From: Paenibacillus caseinilyticus
GTDB taxonomy: Bacteria > Bacillota > Bacilli > Paenibacillales > NBRC-103111
Assembly: GCF_027533645.1 (NCBI RefSeq)
Contig: NZ_JAQAGY010000007.1
Coordinates: forward strand, 238,266-302,265
DNA: 64,000 nt
Direction: 5' to 3'
Position numbers and translations under genes: made by a program. Shown here piece after piece: positions 8,125 through 16,187 of the stretch (position 1 is its first letter; each line of letters opens with the position of its first letter). The notes below the pieces were generated by a model. That model saw only the letters and a program-made list of their open reading frames with translations, was not told where the DNA came from and did not search any database.

Positions 8125-9480
8125 TTAGTTATATACTTTCAGCGAAAGATGGGTCAGCAGTTGGCGGAGCCGGGAAGAGAGCTCGGCCCGATGGACCGCG
8201 TCCTTGCCGACCAAGGTGACGTACAGCCGTCCCTTGGGAAGCGAGAGTGTGCCTTTGGGGGCGGTGCCCGATGCGGTACGGAAGTCCGCAAGCGTACGGT
8301 TCACCGTTACGGTGCCCGACGATAACGGAATCATGCCGAAGCCCTTCGTATCCGGGTACAGCAGCTGCGCCTCGGCGAGCCCGGTCATCAGCCGGCTGAA
8401 GGTGAAGTTCTGCGGCAGACCGAGCGAGACGGAGAGAAGCATGCCCTGCCGGCCATAGCCCTGCAGGTAACGGTCCAGTGCCGCATTGATCAGTCCCATG
8501 GACTTGCGCGCATTAATCTCGACGATCGGAACGAGCTCTCCGCCTTGCAGTACCATCGAGTCGAAGCATACATAACCGGTATAGCCGTCACGGTACAGAT
8601 GACCGAGGGCATCTTGAAGAATGCCGTAATATCCCTGCTCCTCGAGCCAGTGGCGGAACGGCTCGTCCGCCGACTCGGAACCGCCATAATTCATGCCATC
8701 GTTGCGCATCCGCTGTACGGACAGCAGGGTGTTCTCCCCTCCCTCCCCAATGAACCACTGGGAGGAAAAATCATCTCTTTTGTCCAGAAAAGGCTCGGCC
8801 AGAAACTCCGTCCGGCGTCCGGCGGACTCCTGCTTCCGCAGATGCGCTGCGATCCGCTCGAGCATGCCCTCGCTGCCGATGAGCAGGTTGCCCTTGCCCG
8901 ATACGCCGAAGGGGTCCTTGATCAGGAAGGCGCCTGATTCGAGCAGCTGCTTCCCCAGCAGCATTAGCGCTTCCGCGCTGTCGACCTGGACTCCGTACGT
9001 CCTCTGTCCGATCCGCTCCAGCAGCCGGTGGGAATACAGCTTGGAATTCACTTCTTTGACCACTTCGAGCTTCGGCAGCGCCGTCGTACCGTCGGTTTGG
9101 CTCAGGTACGCCTCGACGCCTTCGGTCACGGCATAGGGCGACAGCCTGCCCCCCAGCGCTTCGGGAGGCAGTGCTTGCGGCCGCTCCGCCGCCAGCTCGA
9201 AGATGTCCCGCTTGAACTCCCCTTCGGACCAAGAAGCGTAGATTTGCTCGTCCGATTCGTACATGGAGCGGTGACCAGGCAGCAAGCCGAGCCCGTTCAG
9301 GTACGCCTGCAGCCCCTCCTCCATCCGGCACCGGGTGACGAGCAGGTCCGACGGGCCGCACAACGGAAAGAGCAGCTCATCCATGCACAGCACTACCGCT
9401 TCGCGGTCCTTGTCGGCGATGGCGGGCAGCACCGCGCACTGCGGGTCCCTCCACCGCGATTCGGGATCGAACGTGCCCAT
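8125..9480 (-). CDS. ATP-grasp amino acid ligase (PGM1/BtrJ-like)
   Basis: A 451-aa ATP-grasp protein. An N-terminal pre-ATP-grasp Rossmann region (PSDLLVTRCRMEEGLQAYL) is followed by the nucleotide-binding strand FLIKDPFGVSGKGNLLI (Lys188) and the metal-binding VPIVEINARKSMG (Glu321, Asn323, Arg325). The C-terminal block GRLYVTLVGKDAVHRAEL resembles the PGM1 C-terminal domain. PGM1 of pheganomycin ligates an amino acid to a peptide; BtrJ of butirosin loads glutamate onto an ACP. The carrier protein encoded directly upstream favours the BtrJ-like reaction. ATG 9480 is chosen because AGAGGGAGG precedes it and it lies beyond the ACP stop; ATG 9537 and 9525 lack a ribosome site. Confidence 0.82.
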   Translation of the reverse strand: MGTFDPESRWRDPQCAVLPAIADKDREAVVLCMDELLFPLCGPSDLLVTRCRMEEGLQAYLNGLGLLPGHRSMYESDEQIYASWSEGEFKRDIFELAAERPQALPPEALGGRLSPYAVTEGVEAYLSQTDGTTALPKLEVVKEVNSKLYSHRLLERIGQRTYGVQVDSAEALMLLGKQLLESGAFLIKDPFGVSGKGNLLIGSEGMLERIAAHLRKQESAGRRTEFLAEPFLDKRDDFSSQWFIGEGGENTLLSVQRMRNDGMNYGGSESADEPFRHWLEEQGYYGILQDALGHLYRDGYTGYVCFDSMVLQGGELVPIVEINARKSMGLINAALDRYLQGYGRQGMLLSVSLGLPQNFTFSRLMTGLAEAQLLYPDTKGFGMIPLSSGTVTVNRTLADFRTASGTAPKGTLSLPKGRLYVTLVGKDAVHRAELSSRLRQLLTHLSLKVYN

Positions 9481-9508
9481 GACCGTGAAGCCTCCCTCTG
9501 CACTACCT

Positions 9509-9784
9509 TCAGTGAACCGGGGCATCATGATGGGCATCTTGAGAGGATGGGCAGCTCTTCAGGAATCCGATGAACGCTTCCATCGACTGCAGATGGATGT
9601 AATCGAACTCATCGTAATCGATGGCCACATGGATCCTCTCTTCCACCTGAAGCATGAACTGGATCATCTGCAGGGAGTCCAGCCCGATATCGTTGTTGAG
9701 ATCGGTCTCCATGGTCACTTCATACCTCAGTTCCGGCGCTTCCGGCTTAATCCCGCATAGAATGTCGACGATCGTTTCGAACAT
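9509..9784 (-). CDS. Acyl carrier protein
   Basis: A 91-aa carrier protein. The phosphopantetheine attachment site is GLDSLQMIQF with Ser37. The surroundings (TDLNNDIGLDSL and acidic helix VEERIHVAIDYDEFDY) are typical of ACPs. ATG 9784 has GAAGAAGGAGT at ideal spacing and follows the stop of a 21-codon ORF by 2 nt. It is the first recognisable gene of the operon and should carry the amino acid activated by the ATP-grasp ligase as a thioester. A phosphopantetheinyl transferase is not encoded in the window. Confidence 0.93.
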   Translation of the reverse strand: MFETIVDILCGIKPEAPELRYEVTMETDLNNDIGLDSLQMIQFMLQVEERIHVAIDYDEFDYIHLQSMEAFIGFLKSCPSSQDAHHDAPVH

Positions 9785-9786
9785 GA

Positions 9787-9852
9787 TTACACTCCTTCTT
9801 CCTGAAGAATCTGGTTCTTCCATTGACTGCGATTCAGGGAATCATTTGCCAT
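9787..9852 (-). CDS. Possible 21-aa peptide ORF at the head of the ACP operon
   Basis: A 21-codon ORF (begins MANDSLNRSQ, ends ILQEEGV). Its ATG sits directly behind AAAGGAAGCGGGGG, and its TAA stop is 2 nt before the ACP start, so the two would be translationally coupled. It has no similarity I recognise. It could be a leader peptide that regulates the operon, a precursor peptide for the ligase and radical SAM enzyme, or a chance ORF that happens to provide coupling. Confidence 0.35.
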   Translation of the reverse strand: MANDSLNRSQWKNQILQEEGV

Positions 9853-10042
9853 CCCCCGCTTCCTTTCATTATCCCGGAAAGATCTTTTCCAAGTAAGGGG
9901 TAAGTTTCCATTCCATAGGGCGAATATCTTCCATTGCCTCTTGATGTGTTGTCCGCCTCTTTTGCGGCTGGTGGGCCCTAGCTAGGTTCGTCTTGGAAGA
10001 GCAGTAATATGATGATGTAATACCATAAAAGGAGATGATCTC
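9853..10042. promoter_or_regulatory. Divergent promoter region between the biosynthetic operon and the collagen-like gene
   Basis: A 190-bp divergent intergenic region. It holds a near-palindrome GGAAAAGATCTTTCC (about 9883-9897) and, on the minus strand, another 21-codon ORF at 9869-9934 with a poorly spaced AAGAGG. I see no consensus -35/-10 pair for the operon. Confidence 0.4.
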
Positions 10043-11146
10043 ATGGGAAGATTCCCCCATCCGCCCGGTCCACCGGGGCCTCCGGGGCCAGCGGGTCCGG
10101 CAGGTCCGGCAGGTCCGACAGGTCCAGCAGGTCCAGCAGGTCCAGCAGGCCCGGCAGGTCCGACAGGCCCGGCGGGACCCGGGTGTGTGGAACCGCCGCC
10201 GACGGCTACCGCCATCGTCTACGTGAACAAAGCCGGCAATGACGCTGTGGCAGACGGCTCCGAATGTTTCCCATTCTTGACGGTTACCGCAGCCATGGCT
10301 TCCATTACGGATGCCTCACCGGTCAAGCGCTATGCGATCTCGATCGGTCCCGGCACTTATACGGAACCGCTCGTTCACCTGAAGGCTAACGTACAGCTCA
10401 TCGGGGCCAGCACCCTGCTGACGAGACTGGCCATCCCGTTCGATATTAACGACCCTTCCTGGTTCGAAACGGGCTTTGTCAACGATAACCGCTCCGGCTT
10501 TGTCGACTTGACGCTGCTCACCGCCCCGCTTACGTTCAACTTCGCCAGCGTGAGCAGCTTCAGCGGCAAGCTCTTTTTCGTCAGCGTCAATCTGACCCCT
10601 TCACCTACCTTCACCGCCCTGACCACGTCCGTGAACCAGGTGAATATCCGCGACTCCCAGCTTTCCTCCGGCTATACGCAGAACGGGATCAATATGTTCC
10701 TCTTCTCGTCCTTCGTTCCCGCCGGGAATATCGTGATCAACTCGCAGGCCACGACGGACACTCAGGTGAATCTGGTCGGCGGGGGCATTAACGGCAATAT
10801 TGTGATCAACGTGCAGCCCGGCCATATTCCGATTGATCCGCTCAATATTACGAGTTTCGCCATTACCGAGAATATTTTCACCCCATTCCCGAACTCCGGA
10901 AGGCTGATTGTGAACGGAGTGACCGGCGTAGCCACAAGGGTGCGGGCCACCTCAGACTCCATCCCGATCGCTTCGCGCGTCACCTTGACCGGTGGGAGCA
11001 CCTCCCTCATCCGTGTGAACGATGCCTTCGGCGTGGCCTATACGCCCGGGAATCCGGCGGGCTGGACCCTTCCCCCTCCTACTACCGTACAGGAAGCGCT
11101 GGACCGCCTTGCTGCGGCGTTTAACGGCATAGGAATTCTCCCTTAG
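10043..11146 (+). CDS. Collagen-like exosporium-type surface protein
   Basis: A 367-aa protein. After MGRFPHP come about 13 uninterrupted Gly-Pro-Pro / Gly-Pro-Ala / Gly-Pro-Thr triplets (residues 8-46), then a Cys, a short linker and a roughly 310-residue C-terminal domain. The C-terminal part has repeated short hydrophobic strands (NVQLIGAST, GNIVINSQA, NGNIVINVQ), suggesting a right-handed beta-helix. There is no signal peptide, as in BclA-type exosporium filament proteins assembled on spores from the mother cell. A strong AAGGAG site precedes the ATG. It is divergent from the ACP operon and followed by a hairpin terminator. The domain order supports a spore-surface role by analogy only. 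Confidence 0.8.
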   Translation: MGRFPHPPGPPGPPGPAGPAGPAGPTGPAGPAGPAGPAGPTGPAGPGCVEPPPTATAIVYVNKAGNDAVADGSECFPFLTVTAAMASITDASPVKRYAISIGPGTYTEPLVHLKANVQLIGASTLLTRLAIPFDINDPSWFETGFVNDNRSGFVDLTLLTAPLTFNFASVSSFSGKLFFVSVNLTPSPTFTALTTSVNQVNIRDSQLSSGYTQNGINMFLFSSFVPAGNIVINSQATTDTQVNLVGGGINGNIVINVQPGHIPIDPLNITSFAITENIFTPFPNSGRLIVNGVTGVATRVRATSDSIPIASRVTLTGGSTSLIRVNDAFGVAYTPGNPAGWTLPPPTTVQEALDRLAAAFNGIGILP

Positions 11147-11200
11147 TTCGGAAACTTACCTTGATTCGAAATTTCAAAATACAGCTCTGACTCCAGCACG

Positions 11201-11250
11201 AACGGCAAAGAGCAGTCCATTCCTTCCAAGGATGGGCTGCTCTTGCCGTT
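11201..11250. terminator. Long imperfect stem-loop between convergent genes
   Basis: AACGGCAAAGAGCAGTCCAT pairs with ATGGGCTGCTCTTGCCGTT with one bulge and one G-U pair. It lies between the convergent collagen-like and response-regulator genes, and probably acts in both directions. Confidence 0.7.
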
Positions 11251-11313
11251 ATATAGCTGGTCCTGTCGTTATCGTCTTACCGTCTCTGCATGATAGAGTC
11301 TACTCGTTCCGGG

Positions 11314-12597
11314 TTACAGCCCGCTGTCACCGGGCGCCCTCCCACAGGCCTGACGGTAACCCGAAGGACTCATGCCTTCGAGCCGGCAGAACACCTTGTT
11401 GAAGTAACGGCGGTCGCCGTAGCCGACCATCTGCGAGATCTTCATGATGCTGTGGCCGCTGGCGGACAACAGGAGCTTGGCCCGCTCGATCCGCAGCCGC
11501 GTGACATGCTCCAGGAACGTCTCGCCGGTCTGCTGCTTGAACAGCACGCTGAAGTGGCTGCCGCTCATGCCGAGGCGCCTTGCCACTTCGTCGAGTCCGA
11601 GGTCGCTGCCGAGATGGTCCGCAATGTACTCTTGGGCGGAGAGCACGAGCTGCTTCGCCGACCGGCGGCTGCCCCCCTCCGGGTACAGCGCTACCGTCTG
11701 CCCTGTCCCTTCGGTCACTTGAAGCCGGCGCTGCAGCTGCTTCAAGATCCCGGACAGTTCTTCAATCGCCACCATGCAGGGGCATATGCTGACGCTGACA
11801 GTCAAGCGCACATGGCTGCGCACCGCTTCGATCAGCACGGCGGACCAGCGTCGTCCCGCTTCTTCGGACCACGTCGCGGGCGAATCCCCCTGGATGAGCA
11901 CGCACCATTCCCCTTCCCTGGATTGGACGACGCAGTAATCCAGCCCATATGGCAGCAGCGCCACCTCCAGCACATTGCGGACGGCAAAATAATACAGCTT
12001 CCGCTCGCTCCCCGTCCATGTCCCCGCAAGGGCGTCATGATCGTCCAAATGCACGAGAAGGAAGGCGAACTCCAGCGCCGCTTCCGCAGGCTCCCCCCCG
12101 TGGAACAGCTGGGGCGGTACCTTCGTGTAGTCCATGAGCACATCATGCAGATACTTCTCGTAGGCGGCATGCTTGAAGTGCTTCCACTGCTCCAGCTCCT
12201 TCTGCTTCTCCCGCTTGGTCTGCCGGATCTCGTCCGCCATCCGCGCGATGATGCCCTTCAGTTCTTCGTAATGAATCGGCTTCAAGATGAAGTCCTTGGC
12301 GCCGAACTGCAGCGCCTTGCGGGCATAGTCGAATTCCTGGAAGCCCGTGAGCATGATCACATGGCAGTCGTACGGCAGCAGGCTCGTCTGCTCGAGGAAG
12401 GCCAGCCCGTCCATCTTCGGCATGCGGATGTCGCACAACACGAGATCGGGCAGCAGTTCTTTGACCATCCCGAGCGCCATAGCGCCGTTCTCCGCTTCCC
12501 CGACCACATCGATGCCGTAAGAAGCCCATGGAATCACGGTTCGCAGCGTCTCGACGATCAAGGGTTCGTCGTCAGCTAGTAAAGCCCGAAGGATCAC
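11314..12597 (-). CDS. YesN-like response regulator, AraC-type DNA-binding domain
   Basis: A 427-aa regulator. The N-terminal receiver has the phospho-acceptor Asp56 in LVLCDIRMPKMDG and Lys in ILKPIHYEEL. A roughly 170-residue middle region follows. The C-terminus holds two helix-turn-helix motifs of the AraC family (GLDEVARRLGMSGSHFSVLF and SIMKISQMVGYGDRRYFNKVF). GTG 12597 overlaps the stop of the sensor kinase gene (GTGA). In this family the kinase-regulator pair senses an extracellular sugar and activates the adjacent ABC transporter genes. Confidence 0.92.
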   Translation of the reverse strand: MILRALLADDEPLIVETLRTVIPWASYGIDVVGEAENGAMALGMVKELLPDLVLCDIRMPKMDGLAFLEQTSLLPYDCHVIMLTGFQEFDYARKALQFGAKDFILKPIHYEELKGIIARMADEIRQTKREKQKELEQWKHFKHAAYEKYLHDVLMDYTKVPPQLFHGGEPAEAALEFAFLLVHLDDHDALAGTWTGSERKLYYFAVRNVLEVALLPYGLDYCVVQSREGEWCVLIQGDSPATWSEEAGRRWSAVLIEAVRSHVRLTVSVSICPCMVAIEELSGILKQLQRRLQVTEGTGQTVALYPEGGSRRSAKQLVLSAQEYIADHLGSDLGLDEVARRLGMSGSHFSVLFKQQTGETFLEHVTRLRIERAKLLLSASGHSIMKISQMVGYGDRRYFNKVFCRLEGMSPSGYRQACGRAPGDSGL

Positions 12598-14369
12598 TTC
12601 GCATCACCTAACTTTTGTTTGGGAATTACACACCGGATGCGTGTGCCGGCGCCCGGAGCGCTGCAGATCCACATCCCATAGCGGGGACCGTAGTGAATGC
12701 ACAGCCGGTCGGCAACATTCCTAAGGCCCAGGCCCCCCTCGGAAGCGCCGGGCTCCCGGATCTCCCGCAGGGAGCTTCCGCCTCTCCTGCGGGAGATCCG
12801 CTCCAGCACCTCAGGCGGAATGCCGGACCCATTATCCTCCACCCAGAGGGAGATCGCCTCCCCCGTATCCTCGGCACGGATCCGCACCAGTCCCTGATGA
12901 TCGATATCGTCGAATCCGTGTTGGATACTGTTCTCGACCAAGGGCTGCAGCGTGAATTTCAGGATAGAGTAATCCGCCAGCCCACCCGGCATCTCCAGCT
13001 CGTACTCGAACCGTTTCCCGAACCGGATCTTCTGAATCTCAATATAGTGCCGCAGATAGCCGATCTCGGTACCGACCGAGATTTCTTCCCCCTCCCGGAA
13101 GGAGATGCGGAGGATCGTGCCGAGCCGGTATACGAGCTGGGAGACGAGATCGCCCCGGTTCTTTACCGCTAAGGCGTTGATCGATTCCAGCGTGTTGAAG
13201 AGAAAATGCGGTTTGATCTGCGCCTGAAGCAGCAGCAGCTCGGCTTTGTTCTTGCGGGCCTGCTCCAGCTTCACTTCGTCGATGAGCTCCGCCACCCGTT
13301 TCACCAGAGAGTTGAAGCCCCGGGTGAGCACGGTCGTCTCGTCCCGGATCTCCGAGTAGATGCGGGCTTCCAGATTGCCCCGTTCCACTTCTTTCATGAC
13401 ACCCACGAAGCGCAGAATAAACTGCGAGTACCGCCGGATGAACAGCATATGGAAGAAGAACGCCGAGAACAGGATACCCGACACAATCATGCCCGACCAG
13501 CGGATCATGCGGCCGGTATCGCTCACGACGTAGTCGGAAGGCGTGACGGAGACGAGCGTCCAGTCTTCGATGCCGAGGTCCTTCATGGGCAGCGGCTGTA
13601 CGGTGACGATGCTCCAAGACCCGCCGAAGAACATTTTTTCGCTGGAATAGACCTGCCCCAGATCGACCGGCGTCCGGGTATACTCGAAGAGGCTGCCGCC
13701 CCCGTAGACCTTCAGATTGTCATACAAGATCGTGCCCTGCCGGTTGACGAGCATATAGTGCGTGTTCTTCTCTACTTCGCTGGAATCTTCTACACTGGAA
13801 TCTTCTACATTGGAATAAAAGCCGAAGATATCGTCGAGCTCGCCGAAGTTGTATTGAAGATACACGTATCCGATCCGCTCGAGACGGATCAGGTCCGCCA
13901 CCGTGCGGATCTGGGTGAAATAAGAGTTGTCCCCCGTCAGCTCGGGCGCTTCGTGCGGACCGATCCACGTAGACAACCCGCTCCCCCGGACCACCTTCCC
14001 GAACAAGGAATGAGACTCTAGCAGCGGGAACGGAACAGGGTTGAATTCGAGCTTCGTGCGGCTGTACGCTTTCCCGTCCAAGGTGTACAAGGCTACCGTG
14101 TCCAGCGGGGCATAGGTCAGGAACGTTTGGTTCAGAATCGTGTAGACTCCCTGCGAATCCTGCCCGGTCTCCGGCGCATTCAGGAAGTTCTGCACCGACG
14201 GCGACAGCATCCAGTTATCCGAATAATAGGTGGCTTCCTTGAAGACTGTGGCGATGTTGCGGGCCATGGAGGAGATAACCAGCTTCGACTGTTCGGCATA
14301 CTTCTTCTGGACCGCCTGCTGGAACAGGATCGAGACGACGGTGCCGACCGCCAGGATCGGGATGACCAT
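12594..14369 (-). CDS. YesM-like sensor histidine kinase
   Basis: A membrane kinase of the LytS/YesM type: an N-terminal transmembrane helix, a roughly 250-residue extracellular sensor region, a second helix (GMIVSGILFSAFFFHMLFI), a HAMP linker, the His_kinase motif QAQIKPHFLFNTLESI, and a C-terminal ATPase domain with NSIQHGF and DNGSGIPP. The annotated ATG at 14369 has no ribosome site and cuts into the first helix. In frame upstream lies SIRKKGFIGFLIF, and GGAAGGAGGGG stands 12 nt before an ATT codon at 14405, so translation probably begins there at a non-standard start. It lies upstream of, and overlaps, the response regulator. Confidence 0.88.
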   Translation of the reverse strand: MVIPILAVGTVVSILFQQAVQKKYAEQSKLVISSMARNIATVFKEATYYSDNWMLSPSVQNFLNAPETGQDSQGVYTILNQTFLTYAPLDTVALYTLDGKAYSRTKLEFNPVPFPLLESHSLFGKVVRGSGLSTWIGPHEAPELTGDNSYFTQIRTVADLIRLERIGYVYLQYNFGELDDIFGFYSNVEDSSVEDSSEVEKNTHYMLVNRQGTILYDNLKVYGGGSLFEYTRTPVDLGQVYSSEKMFFGGSWSIVTVQPLPMKDLGIEDWTLVSVTPSDYVVSDTGRMIRWSGMIVSGILFSAFFFHMLFIRRYSQFILRFVGVMKEVERGNLEARIYSEIRDETTVLTRGFNSLVKRVAELIDEVKLEQARKNKAELLLLQAQIKPHFLFNTLESINALAVKNRGDLVSQLVYRLGTILRISFREGEEISVGTEIGYLRHYIEIQKIRFGKRFEYELEMPGGLADYSILKFTLQPLVENSIQHGFDDIDHQGLVRIRAEDTGEAISLWVEDNGSGIPPEVLERISRRRGGSSLREIREPGASEGGLGLRNVADRLCIHYGPRYGMWICSAPGAGTRIRCVIPKQKLGDAK

Positions 14370-14435
14370 GAAAATCAGAAAACCGATGAACCCTTTTTTT
14401 CGAATGCTAACCTGGTTCCCCTCCTTCCGGGAAGA

Positions 14436-15287
14436 TTACCCTTTCACGCTGCCCGAGGTAAGGCCGGATATGATCTGATCCTGCAGGAAGACGTAGAGGA
14501 CCACGACCGGAATGACACTGTACATGGTGGCGGCATAGAGCCCCCCGTAGTTCGTGTTCAAGGTATCCTTGAAGGCGGCGGTGCCCACGGCGAGCGTGCG
14601 CAGACTTTCTTTGGAGAGCAGCAGATTCGCCATGATGAATTCGTTCCAGTTCCCGAGATAGGAGATGATGAAGACCGTGACCAGGGCAGGTATGCACAGA
14701 GGCAGAATGACCCGGAAGAACAGGCCGTATACCTGCAGTCCGTCCGTCACCCCCGCCTCTTCGAGCTCCTTGGGCAGAGAAGCCATGAAGGCACGGATGA
14801 TCACTACCGACATCGACAGGCCGAAGGTGATGTAGGGCAGAATCAGCGACAGGTACGTATCATAGATCGGGAACCCGAATATCTCCTGAAAGTTGCGGAT
14901 GAACGTGTAGAGCGGAACGAGCAGCGTGGCTCCCGGTACCATGATCGCAAGCAGCAGACCGGCGCTGATGACCGCATTCATCCGCCGGAACGGCAGCCGG
15001 GTCAAGGCATACGCCGTCATCGCCGACAGCAGTACGGTGAAGAAGCTGGCGGCCATACTGACGAGCAGGCTGTTGAAGAAGAACACGCTGACCTTGGAGC
15101 TGTGCCACGCATCGATATAATTGCCTATCGTGAAGCCTTGAATCAGCGCGAAGGGTGAAGTGATAATATCCACATGCCGCTTGAACGAATTCTGGAACGC
15201 CCACCAGAGCGGGTACAGCGTAAGCAGCACATACAGGATCAGGATGCCGTGGATCAGGAGGCCGCCGACCCGGTTGTTACTCGACAT
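14436..15287 (-). CDS. Carbohydrate ABC transporter permease (CUT1, MalG-type)
   Basis: A 283-aa inner-membrane permease with six helices and the EAA loop EEAGVTDGLQVYGLFFRVI (EAAx2Gx type, here EEAGVTDG) that contacts the ATPase. Its ATG overlaps the stop of the upstream permease by one base. No ATPase gene lies in this locus, so a shared MsmX-like ATPase encoded elsewhere is likely, as is usual for CUT1 systems in Bacillales. Confidence 0.92.
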   Translation of the reverse strand: MSSNNRVGGLLIHGILILYVLLTLYPLWWAFQNSFKRHVDIITSPFALIQGFTIGNYIDAWHSSKVSVFFFNSLLVSMAASFFTVLLSAMTAYALTRLPFRRMNAVISAGLLLAIMVPGATLLVPLYTFIRNFQEIFGFPIYDTYLSLILPYITFGLSMSVVIIRAFMASLPKELEEAGVTDGLQVYGLFFRVILPLCIPALVTVFIISYLGNWNEFIMANLLLSKESLRTLAVGTAAFKDTLNTNYGGLYAATMYSVIPVVVLYVFLQDQIISGLTSGSVKG

Positions 15288-16174
15288 CAGCCTTCCACAT
15301 CCTTCAATTTGTTGGTAACGACCCCGCTGATCAGCGTCAGGATCACAATGAACAGGAAGATGAGTATGCCCAGGGTATTGGCATAGCCTGCTTCCATGAA
15401 CTGAAAGCCTACTTTATACATATAGGTAGCCATGACTTCCGTGAGGCCGGCGGGACCGCCGTTCGTCATGACCATGACGATATCGAGCGTCTTCAGGGAC
15501 CCGGCTATCGAGAGGAGGACGATAACCGAGATGATCGGGCGGATGAGCGGCACGGTAATATGCCAAGCCCGCTGTATCCGGCTTGTGCCGTCGAGCTCCG
15601 CCGCCTCGTAGATCTCTTGGGCGATGCCGTAGATCGCTGCGAGCACCAGGACCACGTAGAAGCCGACTCCGTGCCAGGCATTCGTAATTAAGATCGACAG
15701 GAGCGCGGTCTTCTCTTCCGCGAGCCAGGCGACCGCCAAGTGGTCAAGTCCCGCAGCACGCAGCGCATAATTCAGTACGCCGATGTCGGGGTGGAACACG
15801 ACGAACGACCAGAGGACGCCCGTGACCGGGGTCGACAGGATGCTCGGCAGGAAGAACGTCGTCTTGTAGAAGCTCTGCCCGCGCCGCACCTCCGAGATCA
15901 GTACAGCCAGCAGGATGATGAGCGGGATCTGGATGAAGACCGCGAAGCCGGTGAAGACGAGATTGTTGGCCAGGGCCCCCAGGAAAGCTTCGTCCTGGAA
16001 GGCTCTGGTGAAGTTATCGAGACCGTTGAACACGGGCGTCGTGAGGCCGTCCCACTCCGTGAACCCGTAACGCAAGATGGATGACAGCGGGACGATATAG
16101 AATACCGCATAGAGGAGCAGCGTCGGCACGATGAAGAACGCATAGGCCAGCGGTTTATTCAGCGTTTTGTGCAT
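15287..16174 (-). CDS. Carbohydrate ABC transporter permease (CUT1, MalF-type)
   Basis: A 295-aa permease beginning with the N-terminal signature PLAYAFFIVPTLLLYAVFYI. The EAA loop is YEAAELDGTSRIQRAWHITVP. It pairs with the permease at 14436-15287 and lies 13 nt after the binding-protein gene. Confidence 0.92.
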   Translation of the reverse strand: MHKTLNKPLAYAFFIVPTLLLYAVFYIVPLSSILRYGFTEWDGLTTPVFNGLDNFTRAFQDEAFLGALANNLVFTGFAVFIQIPLIILLAVLISEVRRGQSFYKTTFFLPSILSTPVTGVLWSFVVFHPDIGVLNYALRAAGLDHLAVAWLAEEKTALLSILITNAWHGVGFYVVLVLAAIYGIAQEIYEAAELDGTSRIQRAWHITVPLIRPIISVIVLLSIAGSLKTLDIVMVMTNGGPAGLTEVMATYMYKVGFQFMEAGYANTLGILIFLFIVILTLISGVVTNKLKDVEG

Positions 16175-16187
16175 AGGACCGCCTCTC

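Noticed and set aside
9982..10215. Minus-strand collagen-like open frame (Gly-Pro-Ala repeats)
   Set aside because: Gly-Pro codon repeats read as Gly-Pro on both strands. Only the plus-strand frame has a ribosome site and continues into a folded domain.
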